Source: Toxonevra muliebris
Taxonomy: Eukaryota; Arthropoda; Insecta; Diptera; Pallopteridae
Assembly (NCBI GenBank): GCA_963691655.1
Contig: CAVNUY010000004.1
Span: forward strand, 62,001 to 126,000
Length of the DNA stretch: 64,000 nt
Direction of reading: 5' to 3'
Below are positions 21,296 through 32,247 of the stretch, in pieces; position 1 is the first letter of the stretch, and the number at the start of each line of letters is the position of its first letter. A program made the translations under genes and the position numbers. The notes under the pieces were generated by a model. That model did no database searches and was not told where the DNA came from. It was given only the letters and a program-made list of their open reading frames with translations.

Positions 21296-22605
21296 CACCC
21301 AGAAAAATACCCATCTCTAAAACAAAGAAAAAGTTTCATCATTTTGAATCCACGAAAATTTCTCTCTTTTCATGCCATGGTGTTCAATTTGAAGTAAGTT
21401 ATTTCTTTATTTTTGGAAATTTAGTTGCGGTGCTGCCCACCAATTGCAATAAAATCCCAAATTTCAATGAAATTGTTAAAACTAAAATTAAAGGAAAATA
21501 GGATAAAAAAGTAAGTAAAATACAAGAAAATAGGGATGTGGTAAATGGGCACATTTATATATCATTTTTTCTAAAGCTTAGACCTTACAACGCGTCGCTG
21601 CATAAAATTTTAACAGAATAGCTTTTACGAATTACTTTGACTATTGTTAACACAAATGGGTATGGAACAATGGAAGTTTCCATAAATCTGTTTCATCCAA
21701 AATTTATTCGCATCAGCATAAAAAAAATCAAGATCCATTTGGCTACGAAACAAAAGTATCAAAATACCATAAAGGAACAAATTACCATTTTAGAATAAAA
21801 TAAGGTGGCATGATTGAACTTACATATGGTTTTTGCATAGAAAATATAAGAAAGAGACGAATATACCAAAAATGTTCTCCATACAAAATTTTGGTATACA
21901 CAAAAAACTAGCTTTACTTAGCAGACAATCGCGTTCGCTTTGTTTTTCTTTTGAATTTTTTAGTCGGCGTCTCTATTTCAAGCGAAGCGGTGTTTGTGGC
22001 TGTTGATATAGTTTGTGAAAAAAAAAAATATATTGAAAAGATATAAATTTCAATAAACTTCAATTTATAATTTTTTGATGGCCATAAGGATCTTTTGATC
22101 ATTTCAAGGCGACGACGCCTGTAGTGTATGTTAAAATACGTATGAATGTAAACCTTAACACTTATTAAAAATATAATAATAAATGAATACAAGTAAAAAA
22201 ATATGATTTCTATGCTTTTAATTAAAACAACATTGTAGAAAATATTCCATAAATTGAGGATTTTTTTTTCTAAAAAGGTAGCAAATTGACTTCAATTTAT
22301 GGAAAATTATTCCTCAAACTGAGGAAAATTTTACCTAAATTATATACAATTTCTCATATTGAAATAAAATATTATTCATTTGAAAAACGCAATTTCTACA
22401 AATTGAACACATATTTCTTTAATTTATAGAAAACTTCCATCTTTCAAAGAAAATTTTCTCTAAAATAAAGAAAAAATATTTCCTCAATTTAAAGAAATTT
22501 TGTATATCTCAATGAGGAAACCGTTTCTATGGCGCCAAATCATTACCATTTTTCCTCAATTTGATAGCCGTTTTTCTTCAAACGGGGTAAGTATTTCTCT
22601 GGGTG
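21296..22605. mobile_element. TIR element with CACCCAGARAAATAC ends
   Basis: The left end CACCCAGAAAAATACCCATC and, reversed, the right end CACCCAGAGAAATACTTACC form TIRs of at least 15 bp. TATA borders both sides (21292-21295, 22606-22609), either a 4-bp duplication or TA plus chance. The right half carries many degenerate TTCCTCAATTT/AAATTGAGGAAA-type motifs in both orientations, like subterminal transposase sites. No transposase frame is seen; the minus frame at 21914-22192 has no motif. Superfamily undetermined. Confidence 0.65.
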
Positions 22606-22629
22606 TATATGCTTAGGTAAATAATTCAA

Positions 22630-23095
22630 ATTAAAAGAATTCATTCAATATTATTATCTTTTATGTATATGTAATAGCCCAATTCACTATAAATTGCAAA
22701 TGGTCTTACATCATTGCAATGCAAATTTTTGTTCCATGTCGCATATATTTGTTGTTAGGTTAGGTTAGGTTGGAGTGGCTGTCGAGAGACACACTTAGGC
22801 CTGAACGACCCATTGTGATACTACATAGTTTGACCTACAGTTTAACGCCGATTCAGATGAAAGTCTAGTGCACTATCCACTAGGCTATCGAGGTCGTATC
22901 TTGTTGTTGTGATAGCAGAAATATTTTGTATTTGCACCAAATCGTGAATAGGGCTGATATGTTGTAGTTGCATCATTTTTCGTTTACTCAATGCATCGGG
23001 CACGATATGCTCGCATATATGTACGCAGCTGCAATTGCATCTTTTTTTCTGCGTTTTAAGTTTTTCTTCCTGTCGATTTGAAATTTTATTAGGTG
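22630..23095 (-). repeat. Inverted-repeat family, arm 2 inner part
   Basis: Reverse complement of 5576-5792 joined to 6852-6890, that is, without the Tc1-like insertion. It is itself interrupted by a SINE-like insert at 22757-22901. The minus frame 22842-23156 belongs to the repeat. Confidence 0.75.
22757..22901 (-). mobile_element. SINE-like insert with GGTTA-repeat tail
   Basis: A 145-bp insert flanked by TTGTTGTT on both sides (22749-22756, 22902-22909); the arm-1 relative has this sequence once, without insert. On the minus strand it begins near a good tRNA-type A box (TAGCCTAGTGG at 22888-22878), has a weak B-box-like site, and ends in AACCTAACCTAACCTAAC. That is the structure expected of a small tRNA-derived SINE with a simple-repeat tail. 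No protein is encoded. Confidence 0.7.
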
Positions 23096-23324
23096 TGAAA
23101 ATGTTACATATCGTCGTCGTAGTATAGGTATATGAATTTGTACACACATACGCCAAATTAATTCTCAGGCGACGATAAGTGCTTTCCGCATTTAACCTTA
23201 CTTTTTAAAAGCACCACAAAGAGATTTGTATTAACTGCATTTACTAAAAATAAGAAACAATGTATTTTCATTGAAGTAAATAAGTGATTTTATAATAAAT
23301 AAGTTTGCTTTTTTCTTTTGAACA

Positions 23325-23530
23325 TTTTTGCTATTGTATTTACATATATAAAAAAGTGTTGCACTTCTAAGGTTAATGGACAAAGCAAAATTTGTATAAT
23401 GCCGTGGTTTGCTATCATTATCACTACATTTTGTTTATACATTTATTGAAACCTAGATTCATTATTACTTATCATTTTTTTATTGTTTTTATATTTTAAT
23501 CCAATCTAACTAAACGAATTCAAAACCTAT
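23325..23530 (-). repeat. Inverted-repeat family, arm 2 middle part
   Basis: Reverse complement of about 3810-4035, including the GATAATGATAGCAAACCACG block. About 235 bp (23095-23325) separate it from the inner part, against about 1540 bp in arm 1. Confidence 0.7.
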
Positions 23531-24458
23531 AACTACACACTCAAAGAACACACGGTTAAGTGGTATACAGATGGGTCACTTACCGAGGATGGAACTGGGG
23601 CAGGGGTATTTGGGCCAAGAATCAAACACTCTGAGCCGATGGGGAAGTATCCTAGCATCTTCCAAGCTGAAATTCATGCAATTAGCATTTGTGTGCAATT
23701 CAACCTGGATAGAAAGTACAAACAACAAGATATCGCTATCATGTCGGACAGCCAGGCAGCCATTCGAGCATTATGTTCCTTTGAGATCACCTCTAAGTTG
23801 GTGTGGGACTCTTTGAGCAAGCTCAATCAACTGGGCAATAACACAAAGTCGCTCTATGTTGGGTCCCTGGACACGCAGGAATTGAGGGTAATGAGCAGGC
23901 AGATGAGCTTGCAAGAAAGGGGGCAGCAACCACTTTCGTGGGACCTGAACCCTTCTGTGGAATAGGAGATAGCGTAATCAGGGAATTACTCAGGCAAGAA
24001 CTCTTTACCATTCTTACGGGACTGAGGCAATCTAAAGCGCTTTTAGGTAATTATAATAAGAGTAGATACGCATTCTGCATTGGTCTCAACAAAAACAGTT
24101 TGCGCATATTAGCTGGTATTCTGACTGGGCACTGCGGGTTCCGAGAACACCTTTGCAAGATAGGGGTTGAGCAAAGCTCAATTTGTAGGTTTTGTAATGA
24201 GGAAGACGAATCATCAGAACATATTTTAGCTCAATGTGGAGCACTGATGCACAAAAGAAGGAAATGTCCGGGCATGCACCAAGTGCCCAGTACCGAACTG
24301 GCATCCATAGATCCGGGCGCAATACTCAAATTCTTGACGGAGACTGGACTGGATGAGGTACTCTAAGCAGATTAGACTAGATAGAAAAGAGGGACGTACA
24401 ACAGATCTTATAGGTCGCGGTACAACGACAGAAACCTCTATAACACAATACAATACAA
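23531..24458 (+). mobile_element. LINE 3' end (RNase H type)
   Basis: A plus-strand LINE fragment inserted in the repeat arm. Compared with arm 1, about 45 bp of target were lost and no clear target duplication is left. It ends in ACACAATACAATACAAT, a short tandem 3' tail. Presence of a C-terminal RNase H domain points to the I/R1/LOA group of LINEs rather than jockey or RTE. Confidence 0.75.
23555..24366 (+). pseudogene. LINE RNase H and C-terminal zinc-knuckle region
   Basis: The RNase H signature WYTDGS opens the block; AEIHAIS and IMSDSQAAIRAL supply the next acidic residues. A frameshift near 23850 leads into the frame with GHAGIEGNEQADELA, the RNase H C-terminal His/Asp motif, then (23938-24366) LRILAGILTGHCGFREHL and CRFCNEEDESSEHILAQC, a C-x2-C...H-x4-C knuckle, ending at TAA 24364. 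The RT and everything upstream are absent, as for a 5'-truncated insertion. Confidence 0.75.
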
Positions 24459-24600
24459 TGGTATAGTCAATCACCATACGTTTAACACCAACAAATAATT
24501 CTGCCACTAATAAATGTACACACACATTTTGTTTTCGTATGTACATATATGTACAATTGATCGAAACATAAACAAACAAGCTCCGCTCGAAAAGTAGCAT
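24459..24600 (-). repeat. Inverted-repeat family, arm 2 outer part
   Basis: Reverse complement of about 3600-3750, with the shared ACACCAACAAATAATTCTGCC block. The minus-strand frame 24226-24600 straddles this and the LINE and is not a gene. Confidence 0.75.
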
Positions 24601-25046
24601 TGTTTTATTTTTCTTTGAAATAAAAAGAATTAGTTGTACGAAAGTGTACTAAAAATCTTTGCTTATGTACTGACGTATTTCCGAACCTTAAATTGTATTG
24701 AAAAAACGACGATAATTTTTACAACGATGAATGCAGTGCTTTGATCTATGAATCTTATTGACAAATATCTATTTTCCAAAACGCCATAATTATTATCCTC
24801 AATACAAACCATACATTAGCTATGTCATCTGTTAGTTAACACCGTACTCCTTATTTATACACCAACCTGAAAGTATGCGATACTATAATTATTGTATAAT
24901 AATAATATTTATACACCAGCCGGAAAATATGCTGTGCTATAATTATTGTGTCTGTAAATAAATAAACGCTAATATTTAATATTATATTATTTTTTATACA
25001 TTTTATATTGCATTGTCATCCACTTCTGAGCTATGTTTAAAGTTTG
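24601..25046. repeat. AT-rich DNA with a ~60-bp tandem duplication
   Basis: ATTTATACACCA followed by CTATAATTATTGT occurs twice at about 24853-24950, giving two imperfect copies of a unit of about 55-60 bp. Flanking parts relate inverted to 4155-4300. No gene is seen. Confidence 0.5.
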
Positions 25047-25500
25047 AAGTCTCTAACTCTTATAGACGGGGAGCCCGTGACAAAAACAAGTCTCTGACTT
25101 TCTAAAGGCTAGTTTTTGTAATATGTTGTTATACTAGTGAAATACATGAACATACAGTCAGGTCTTGGTTAGAACAGGTGGCACAGGTAAGCTTTTAAAC
25201 ATGTCGAAAATACGAGGTAAGTGCAACGGTTTTCTATAGGCTAAAACTTTATATACAGGTTATGTCTTCTATAAAAAACATAATTCCGGGAGTCAGTCAG
25301 ATTTTCGTTAGAACGGTCACTCAGGCTCCAAGTGTGTAAAAAAAATTTTTTTTTGCAACGGTTTTCTAAAATCTAGAACAAAATTTTTTAAGTAGTTAGT
25401 CAGTCAACTTTTTGATAGAACAACGCTCGTCAGTCATGGCGTATAAGTACAGTCGGTAGAGTAAAAAATGCACCAAAAGTTCATAAAAAATCTTATTAAG
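25047..25500 (+). repeat. Dispersed repeat X (inverted partner at 52.0 and 55.3-55.6 kb)
   Basis: Reverse complement of 55295-55640 and, at its right end, of 51985-52100. In the partner the two parts are split by the Helitron. Motifs shared include CAGGTGGCACAGGT-type and TCCGGGAGTCAGTCAGATTT. The minus frame 25396-25626 is a shadow. Confidence 0.7.
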
Positions 25501-25541
25501 AAACAGTTTTGCGGTTGCAGTGCGACCCCCTCCCAAACCCC

Positions 25542-25905
25542 AAATAAATATTAAGTTGGGTTTTCCCAAATATATTGAAGTATTGTTTCTTAAGGAACCA
25601 AACACAAGTAGATGAGTAACAACCACATGGTGTGAAAATCTCTTGGAGTTTCCTTATTTTTCTAAATTACGGTCTGTTTGTTTGTCATAGCTTATATGAA
25701 ACACATGTATAAAACAAACAAACAGAACAAACTAGGGTTAAGAAAACTGATCTGCGATCAGTATATAAGTAATTAGAAATAAGAAATAAAGTTAGTCTTA
25801 AGATTCAACTCAACTAAAACGGTTGAGTCCCTTTTTTTTTAAATAAATATATAATAAAAAAGGAATTAATTTTATTTCTTCGTGGCTTAAGTCCACAATA
25901 ATAAC
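25542..25905 (+). repeat. 5' LTR of gypsy-type element (family D)
   Basis: 364 bp shared with the split LTR at 50480-51209. It contains GATCTGCGATCAGTATATAAG, a short palindrome next to a TATA-like box, and late AATAAA signals. A tRNA-Ser-like primer site follows directly. Confidence 0.75.
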
Positions 25906-25906
25906 A

Positions 25907-25918
25907 GGCGCAGTCGGA
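25907..25918 (+). other. Primer binding site (tRNA-Ser type)
   Basis: GGCGCAGTCGGA immediately after the LTR end resembles the TGGCGCAGTCGG site used by 17.6/297-like elements. The usual initial T is replaced by the LTR-proximal A. Confidence 0.6.
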
Positions 25919-26007
25919 ATAAAATGATTTCAAAGAATTATTTAAAAAGAACGCTACACAAACAAAAAAAAAAGAGAAATTTTGTTTTTAAATAAAAAAG
26001 AAAATAT

Positions 26008-27180
26008 ATGAAAAGTAAACGTGAGGACACTTTCGACAGCAGAAGAAACATCGAGTCGCAGCAACTAGAAGAGAAAATACTTCAGCTTGAACGAGTATTA
26101 CAACAGCAAGAGCAGCAAGGACAACAAATACAATTCAACAACAACAATTTCGGCAACAACAACAAGAAATTCAGCAACAACAGCTTCAACAGCAACAACA
26201 AATTCAACAGGAACAGCAGCTACAAATGACACCACCAGCAGCAACACCTTTCACCCTCCCGGTAACAGAATTATTGAAAGAAGCATCCAGTATAAAGGAG
26301 TTCAACGGAAGCAGAGGAACTGATCTTTCATCATTTATAAGAGAAGTCGAGATGGTACTCTCCTTCTTCACCAGCAACCCTGCAATGATGGAGTTTGTCA
26401 TAAACAGATACGTTTTGACGAAAATTCAAGGACCAGCTCTTCAAGCAGTGAGGACGTTAGGATCCAACATATCATGGGACCAGGTCAAACAGGAGCTGAT
26501 CAGGACTTTCGGGGTCAGAAAAACGTATCTCACCCTACACCAAAAAGCTTTCAGTATAAGATGTCAGGACGTAAGCCAATTTTTCCTTGATTTAAAAAAT
26601 TTATTAGATAAACTCAATAGAAAATACGAGTTCGACGCAGATAAACCTACGGAATTCGCTCCGAAGGCAAATAAAAAATTATATTAAAAACCTTTCTAAA
26701 TGGGATAAGCCCAAACCTAGCTAGCATCATTTATAGCAGAAACATAGAAACGTTAAGAGAGGCGTTCTATTTACTAGATGAAATGAATCTAGTTAATAAA
26801 AAAATGTACAATAGGCAAAATTCTGAACAATATAGCCAAAATCCTAATAGTAATAACTTTAGCCGCAATAGGAATGGTAATAATAATAACTTTAGCCACA
26901 AAAGTTACGGTAATAATAATAATAATAGTAATAATAAAAACAATTTGGGTATATATCGACCCAACAATAACAACTCAGAACAATTCAGAAACAATAACAA
27001 TTCTGGCCAATACAGGCACAACCGCAACAATTCTAATTCATACCGAAATAACAATTTTCAAGACAATCTAGAAATTCATTTCATAATTCATACCGAAACA
27101 ACAATTTCTCAGGACAATCTAGAAACGACAATTTTAGACAAGGAAATTCCAATAACAATAACCCAGAACCAATGGAAATA
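26008..27180 (+). pseudogene. gag: Gypsy-type Gag (family D), frameshifted
   Basis: Three frames make up one ancestral Gag. The first (26008-26229) has a coiled-coil-like start (LEEKILQLERVLQQQ) and enters a CAA-rich tract where frames change. The second (26226-26687) carries the capsid-like part with TPFTLPVTELLKEASSIKEF and IQGPALQAVRTL. After a break near 26690 the third (26783-27181) is extremely Asn-rich (NNNNFS-type repeats), the usual tail of 17.6-like Gag proteins lacking zinc knuckles. The same tail motif VNKKMYNRQN is present at 42.2 kb, so both fragments belong to one family. No intact protein remains. Confidence 0.75.
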
Positions 27181-27181
27181 G

Positions 27182-27536
27182 GCAATGTACAAACAGAAGA
27201 GGTAAATTTTACGATACCGCCTCAAAATCAAAATTACCCGTAGTTACTTTATCATTTAAAAACCATAAGATTAGATGTTTGATCGACACAGGTTCAAATA
27301 CTAGCATTTTAAAACCAAATATTTTCGAATGTTACCCCCATCAACAACAGGTTAAACCCATATTATATAAAACTATAAACGGAGTTAACACTGTTACATC
27401 TGGCATCATTACAACGATACCTAAAGAATTTGGTTTCTCAAGAACTTTATCCTGGAAGGTTATCGACTTTACTAGTATCAAATACGATGGGATAATAGGA
27501 CAAAACTTTCTAATACCTTTTAAAGCTAAGTAAGTT
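27182..27536 (+). pseudogene. pol: Aspartic protease of family D element, truncated pol
   Basis: The frame reads IRCLIDTGSNTSILKP with a DTGS active site, and IKYDGIIGQNFLIPF, the second conserved loop of 17.6-like proteases. Homology stops at 27536 where RT should begin; the rest of pol is missing here. Downstream sequence to 27791 shows nothing coding. Confidence 0.75.
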
Positions 27537-27791
27537 TAAAACTAAGCTATTAGGTAAGAAAATCAGGGAATATGATAAAGTAAGTTGGAACATATCCAGA
27601 ACATGTACAATGTACTGAAAAGGTATAAAAGTACATTATTCCATTAGACATGTACATACAAAAGTACAGTCTCCCATTTTTTACATATAAAATATTATAA
27701 ATAAAAATTCATATATACTTAAAATTCACAGTATTATTTACGGTAAATAATATAAATCCGTTGAAACTCAAGGTATATGTATACATACATA
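27537..27791. other. No gene recognised
   Basis: AT-rich DNA between the truncated family D element and the left LTR of the CsRn1-like element. Nothing coding or structured is seen. Confidence 0.4.
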
Positions 27792-28069
27792 TGTAGGTTG
27801 GTCGAGCGGTACTTTTATTTTTTCGCACGACATGCGGAGTAGAATCGAAAAAGAACGGTGCGCACTTGTGTTACAGCAAAGAAAGAATGATTATTTTTTA
27901 TTTCTTTTTTTTTTACAGCAATAATTCAGTGATGGTACAAAATTTCTAATTTAGTCTTAAAACATAAAAAAAGTACCAAAGTACATAATTTTAAAAAAGG
28001 TATTATAATTGTTTCAGAAGCATAAAAATGCTACAGATAACTTTACTTAATTATGTGGCGACTGCCACA
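27792..28069 (-). repeat. 3' LTR of CsRn1-like element
   Basis: 278 bp, begins TGTAGGTTGGTCG and ends GACTGCCACA on the plus strand. It has an extra ~20-bp block containing GCATAAAAATGC that the 5' LTR lacks. Confidence 0.8.
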
Positions 28070-28073
28070 GTAC

Positions 28074-28325
28074 TCCCTTCCTAGATTTTTTGCGTGATAC
28101 GAGTGGAAATGCGAACGGTCTTTCCAACATTGTGGTAGTAATAATAGTAGGAGATATCGACGTTGGCGGCGGGTTAAAAACCAGCGATACATGGTTCTGT
28201 GAAGCGGGAGCTGATTCCTCATTAACGAAGTAAGCTGGCTTAAGGCGGTCGACTGATATTACCTGCTTTTTTCCTTTTATGATGATGGTGAAAGTTTTGT
28301 CGTTTTTGGTGACTACTTTACATAT
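28074..28325 (-). pseudogene. pol: CsRn1-like pol C-terminus
   Basis: On the minus strand the sequence reads VISVDRLKPAYF after a KKFT-like strand, matching the end of integrase in CsRn1/Kabuki pol proteins, followed by a basic Pro/Thr/Ile-rich tail with ERPFAFPLVSRK. It is separated from the RT by the LINE fragment, so RNase H and most of integrase are lost. Confidence 0.65.
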
Positions 28326-28326
28326 A

Positions 28327-28800
28327 TACTAACACTCTGGAAAATATTCAAAGAAAATTCACACGCATGATTGGTTATAAATTCACAATACCTAGGGATA
28401 CCTACCAGTCACGATTGAAATATCTAAAAATGGTTTCATTATTTCACAGAAGGCTGTTTATTTATGAATTACTTCTATATAAAATCGTATCCGGCAAATT
28501 GGCTACTAGCCTTGTTGGCTGTTTTCTCTTGCACATTCCTAGCAGACCAACCAGATACGCGCCTATTTTTTATCTGCCACCAGAATTTTAGGCACTTGCA
28601 CTTCGATTAAAACGCCAACACAACGAGCACTTTGCATCGGTTGACCTACTTGAAAGTTCATTGACAATAACCAAAAATCTAATATTAAATGCTCTACCAA
28701 ATGAAATGTGGCCTAATTTCAGATAAAAACATGCACTACACTACCGTTTAAATTTACAGTTTAAATTTACAATTTAAATGCATACTTATTAATTTTAATT
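28327..28800 (+). mobile_element. LINE C-terminal fragment (jockey-like)
   Basis: The plus-strand frame 28367-28591 reads ENIQRKFTRMIGYKF just upstream, then a Leu/Phe-rich stretch with LFIYELLLYKIVSGK and IPSRPTRYAPIF, matching the region after the RT in jockey-type LINEs; further recognisable residues continue to about 28760 beyond a stop. It is inserted opposite in sense to the host LTR element, within pol. No tail or target duplication can be defined. Confidence 0.65.
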
Positions 28801-28839
28801 AATTAATTTTTCATTCTTGCATTACTACATAATACAATT

Positions 28840-30098
28840 TGTAAGGAGGCCGCGGGCCTGTTAATTGCTTTTGGCAAAAATTTTCGATAGAAGTTCAGAG
28901 TGGCAATGAAGCTTTTGAATTCTTTGGCGATAGTAAGTTTCGGTATGCGCATGATTGCCTCAACTTTTTATGGGAGTGGTAGTATGCCGTGTTGTGTGAT
29001 AAGATGGCCCAGTAATTTCAACTGAGTTTGACCAAACTCGCATTTAGATGGGTCAATTGTTAATCCTGCAGCGCGTAGTCGTGCGAAGACGAGCCTTATG
29101 TTTTCGGTGTGCTCTTTAGGTGTCGATGATGCGATGCAAATATCATCGATGTATGGAAACACGAAATCTAAGCCACGCAGAGTTTCGTTGATAACGCGCT
29201 GAAAGGTTTGCGCTGCGTTGGATAAGCCAAAAGTCATACGCGTAAACTCGAACAGACCAAATGGCATTATTATGGCTGTCTTCTTTACGTCTTCGGGTCG
29301 AACCGGAATTTGGTGGAAAGCTCGCTGAAGGTCGATTTTTCCGAAAATGGTTTTGTTGGATAGCATGGCGGTGCAATCTGATAAAAACGGAATTGGGTAT
29401 CGGTCAGGCACGGTAATTTTGTTGAGCGAACGATAGTCTTCGCATGGTCGCCAACTACCATCTGGCTTCCTGACCATGTGGAGTGGGCTAGCCCAGTTGT
29501 TTTTGGATGGGCGGCATATTCCTATTCGCATCATGTACTCGGCTAGCTTTTCAGGATCAAGTCTTCGCATGCGGGCGGTGACTGGATGCCCAACCGTCTC
29601 GATGGCGTGGTGAACAGCTGTTGATACAGGCTTTTGCATCGATGTCATCTCGGTAATGTCTTTGTATTCTATAAGCAAATCGAAAAATGGATTTCTAGCG
29701 TCGAAGGCTTTGACTTGCACTTTCGGCTCAATGCGAATGGTGCACGGCACTTCGAGTTTTGTTTTGTTGTCAATTAGTCGATTTCGCTTCAAATCAATAA
29801 TTAAATTAAAATGGCGAATAAAATCGCTGCCGATGATTGGCATACTTACGTCGGCTACCATGAAGCTCCACTCGAAGTGTCGACGAAGACCGAGATCAAT
29901 GCACTGGCGAAGAATACCGTAAGTGTTGATTGCTGAGCCGTTAGCTGCGAACAGCGAAATTGATGTTGGGCGAAGTTTTGATGAATAGCGTGATTTTGGC
30001 AAGACGCTAAAATCGGAACCTGTGTCGACTAAGTATTTTAGTTGAGTCGATTTGTCGGCGACGAAAAGTTGATTAACTCCAGCGATGCTTATTATCAA
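28840..30098 (-). pseudogene. pol: CsRn1-like protease and reverse transcriptase
   Basis: 376 aa open to 28968, then a frameshift and a short continuation (EFKSFIATLNFYRKFLP) to about 28840. The protease active site is YLVDTGSDFSVLP near residue 25 with MPIIGSDFI as second loop. RT landmarks: WRPCEDYRSLN, FGKIDLQRAFHQIP, MTFGLSNAAQTFQR and the catalytic FPYIDDICIA (YIDD). The thumb end GHLITQHGI is present. RNase H is missing. The frame 29143-29376 and plus-strand frames here are shadows. Confidence 0.85.
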
Positions 30099-30126
30099 CG
30101 GAGACGTCGCTAGAGGGTGCTGCGAG

Positions 30127-30891
30127 TCAATCTCGCTTGCTTAAGTCGTTATTGACTTTAGTGCGAGTACGATGACCACATGGACTGCGACAACGAGTGG
30201 CTGCATCTCCAAATGTTCGATGATACCAACAATCTTCGCTGCTGGGTTTCGTATTGTGCTGATAACTGCGCTGCCGACTGCGTGTACGGCTACGTTGACG
30301 TGTCGGTTGGACGGCGCTGCGTTGTCGGCTGCGCTCGCAAAAATCCAAATCGTTTAATTTTTTGTGAAGCGCGTTGATAGTGGCAGCCAGTTCCACAAGA
30401 TTCGGTGTAGAGTCCTTGTCACATGTGGTTGAGCTGGTCAATGGCGAGATTGGGGTGGTCGAACAGATCTGGCGTTGAGATAAGGTCTCCATTACGGCAT
30501 CGGCAACTGCGATCTGGACATCTGCATTGCCTTCGCGTGAAACCACTGAAGCTCATACCAACTCAGGTAATCGTTGTATCCACATTGCACGAAGAGTTTC
30601 TTCCGTAAAGGAACTACCTGCAACTCGTCGCATTGCGTTGTACAATTGACTGGGGCGCTGGTTACCAAGCGCCATTTCTTCAAGCAGACGTTGAATTTTC
30701 CGCTGTTGGCTCTCGCCAAAATACAATAAAAGCTCGCGCTTCAAATACTCATACATACCCATGCCGGTGCTAAACACACGTTGTTGATTTTCAGCTTTTC
30801 GGCTTATTTGCCCTATTGTTGGGAGCGTAAGCGGGTCTAAGGTTGCTATAATGTAGTAATACCGCTGAGTATCATTATTCATGCTACATGC
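30127..30891 (-). pseudogene. gag: CsRn1-like Gag, C-terminal two thirds
   Basis: Two minus-strand frames. The first (to 30553) carries NNDTQRYYYIIATLDP, LLYFGESQQRKIQRLLEEM and MRRVAGSSFTEETLRAMWIQ, the helical capsid-like block of CsRn1-type Gag. After a frame break the second (30546-30127) ends in a basic region and the motif CWYHRTFGDAATRCRSPC, the CHCC signature of this lineage that replaces CCHC knuckles. The N-terminus lies beyond the hAT insertion at 32248-32671. Confidence 0.8.
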
Positions 30892-32247
30892 CAGAGAATA
30901 TACAGAGAATGGAAACTTTACCATTACACATGGTGCCAAGTGATTTAGTAGACCTACCACAGTAGTGCCCAGCGATTTAGTAGACCTACCACAGTAGTGC
31001 CAAGCGGTTTAGTAGACCTACCTCAGTAGTACCAGTCGAACCAAAAAGTATTGCTGATGTTCATGGTTTTTTGTTACACTTTACTATTTTGCCTTACTAT
31101 TTCCTTTGAGTTTACTCCTATTGCTATATGTTATATTTTTTGTGTTATGAAATGTTTCAAAAATTGTTATTTTGTTTTTTAGCACACAATCAAAATATTG
31201 AAATCGTACCAATTATGATTTTTTGCTAAAAACTATTTTTATATATCTAAAAGCGTTATATTCGTAGTTCATTCGATGAACAAAACCTTTTTGTTTACTC
31301 ATAATTTTTTCATAAAGACCAAACTGAATAGATGCCTGATTTCATTTATTATTATATTTATTTACTAATAAGTTCACATAAGTAAGAACCAAAAGTTTTA
31401 ATTGAATGAATTTTATTTAGTACAATTTTTGATAAAGCGTACTTTTTTTTTGCATACATTTTCGTTTTGTTAGCACGGCAATACATATCCATGAATATTA
31501 TTCACCGCGTCAAAAATATTGGATTATCTTTTTATTTTGCGTGAATAATTTTATAATATTAATAGTGACTAAAACAGTTTTTTTCAAAACTAATAATTTA
31601 TATTTAATTGTGGATAAACAGTTTTTTTCTAAACTTAAAATTTATAAAATAAAAAAAAAATGCCTCATCAGAGAAAATATATGGTCTTTGTTTCTTCTTC
31701 AGCAATAGTCCAGTGTGGGTCTGCTATGATGGCGGTCAACGCTCTGCCTTCATTTACAAAATTTGTTGCACTTACTGAAAACAAATAATAATTTTTTTGT
31801 TTAGAACAAGAGAACAGCTCCGTTTTGTTTGGTTACTTACTTTTTTACGTATTTCCGCTTTCACCAAGATGAAAATTCTGTTCCAATCCAGAATTTTAAC
31901 ATCTCATCAATCGCATTTGCATATATCGTTTTACTGGCGCAGTCCATCCTACTCATTTTTGCACTCCTCTATGTTGATAATGAAAATGTCTGCCGGCAAA
32001 GATATAGAAATATATTATTGTATAATTTATTATCGTTTAAATTAAAGAATATTGCAAAAATACTTACTTTTGCATTCAATTTAGAAAATGTGAAAATTTA
32101 ATCAGCTGATTTATTTTTCACCACCAACAACAACAAAACTGAGGTGAACTTATATATATGTCTGTCCGCTATAGCGACATAAAAAACGCAAATTTTTCAA
32201 AAAATTAGGAGGAAGAGGAAGACTTTCCATTCTCTGTATATTCTCTG
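30892..32247. mobile_element. hAT-type non-autonomous element in gag
   Basis: 1356 bp with 24-bp TIRs, CAGAGAATATACAGAGAATG at the left and its reverse complement at the right. Perfect 8-bp duplications CTACATGC flank it (30884-30891, 32248-32255). Removing it joins the two Gag halves (YWFKACS to MNNDTQ) without loss. The CAGAGA start resembles hobo-type ends. Inside are three ~37-bp tandem units (TTTAGTAGACCTACC motif, 30929-31035). No transposase was found. Confidence 0.85.
31797..32101 (+). other. Open frames inside hAT element, unrecognised
   Basis: The frame 31829-32101 (90 aa) has a predicted membrane-like stretch IAFAYIVLLAQSILLIFALL and ends within the element; 31797-32045 overlaps it in another frame. 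Neither resembles a transposase. It could be captured host sequence or chance; no decision is possible from the sequence. Confidence 0.3.

Noticed and set aside
22757..22775. Telomere repeat tract (GGTTA)
   Set aside because: Only three units, and they are the tail of a small insert with target duplication.
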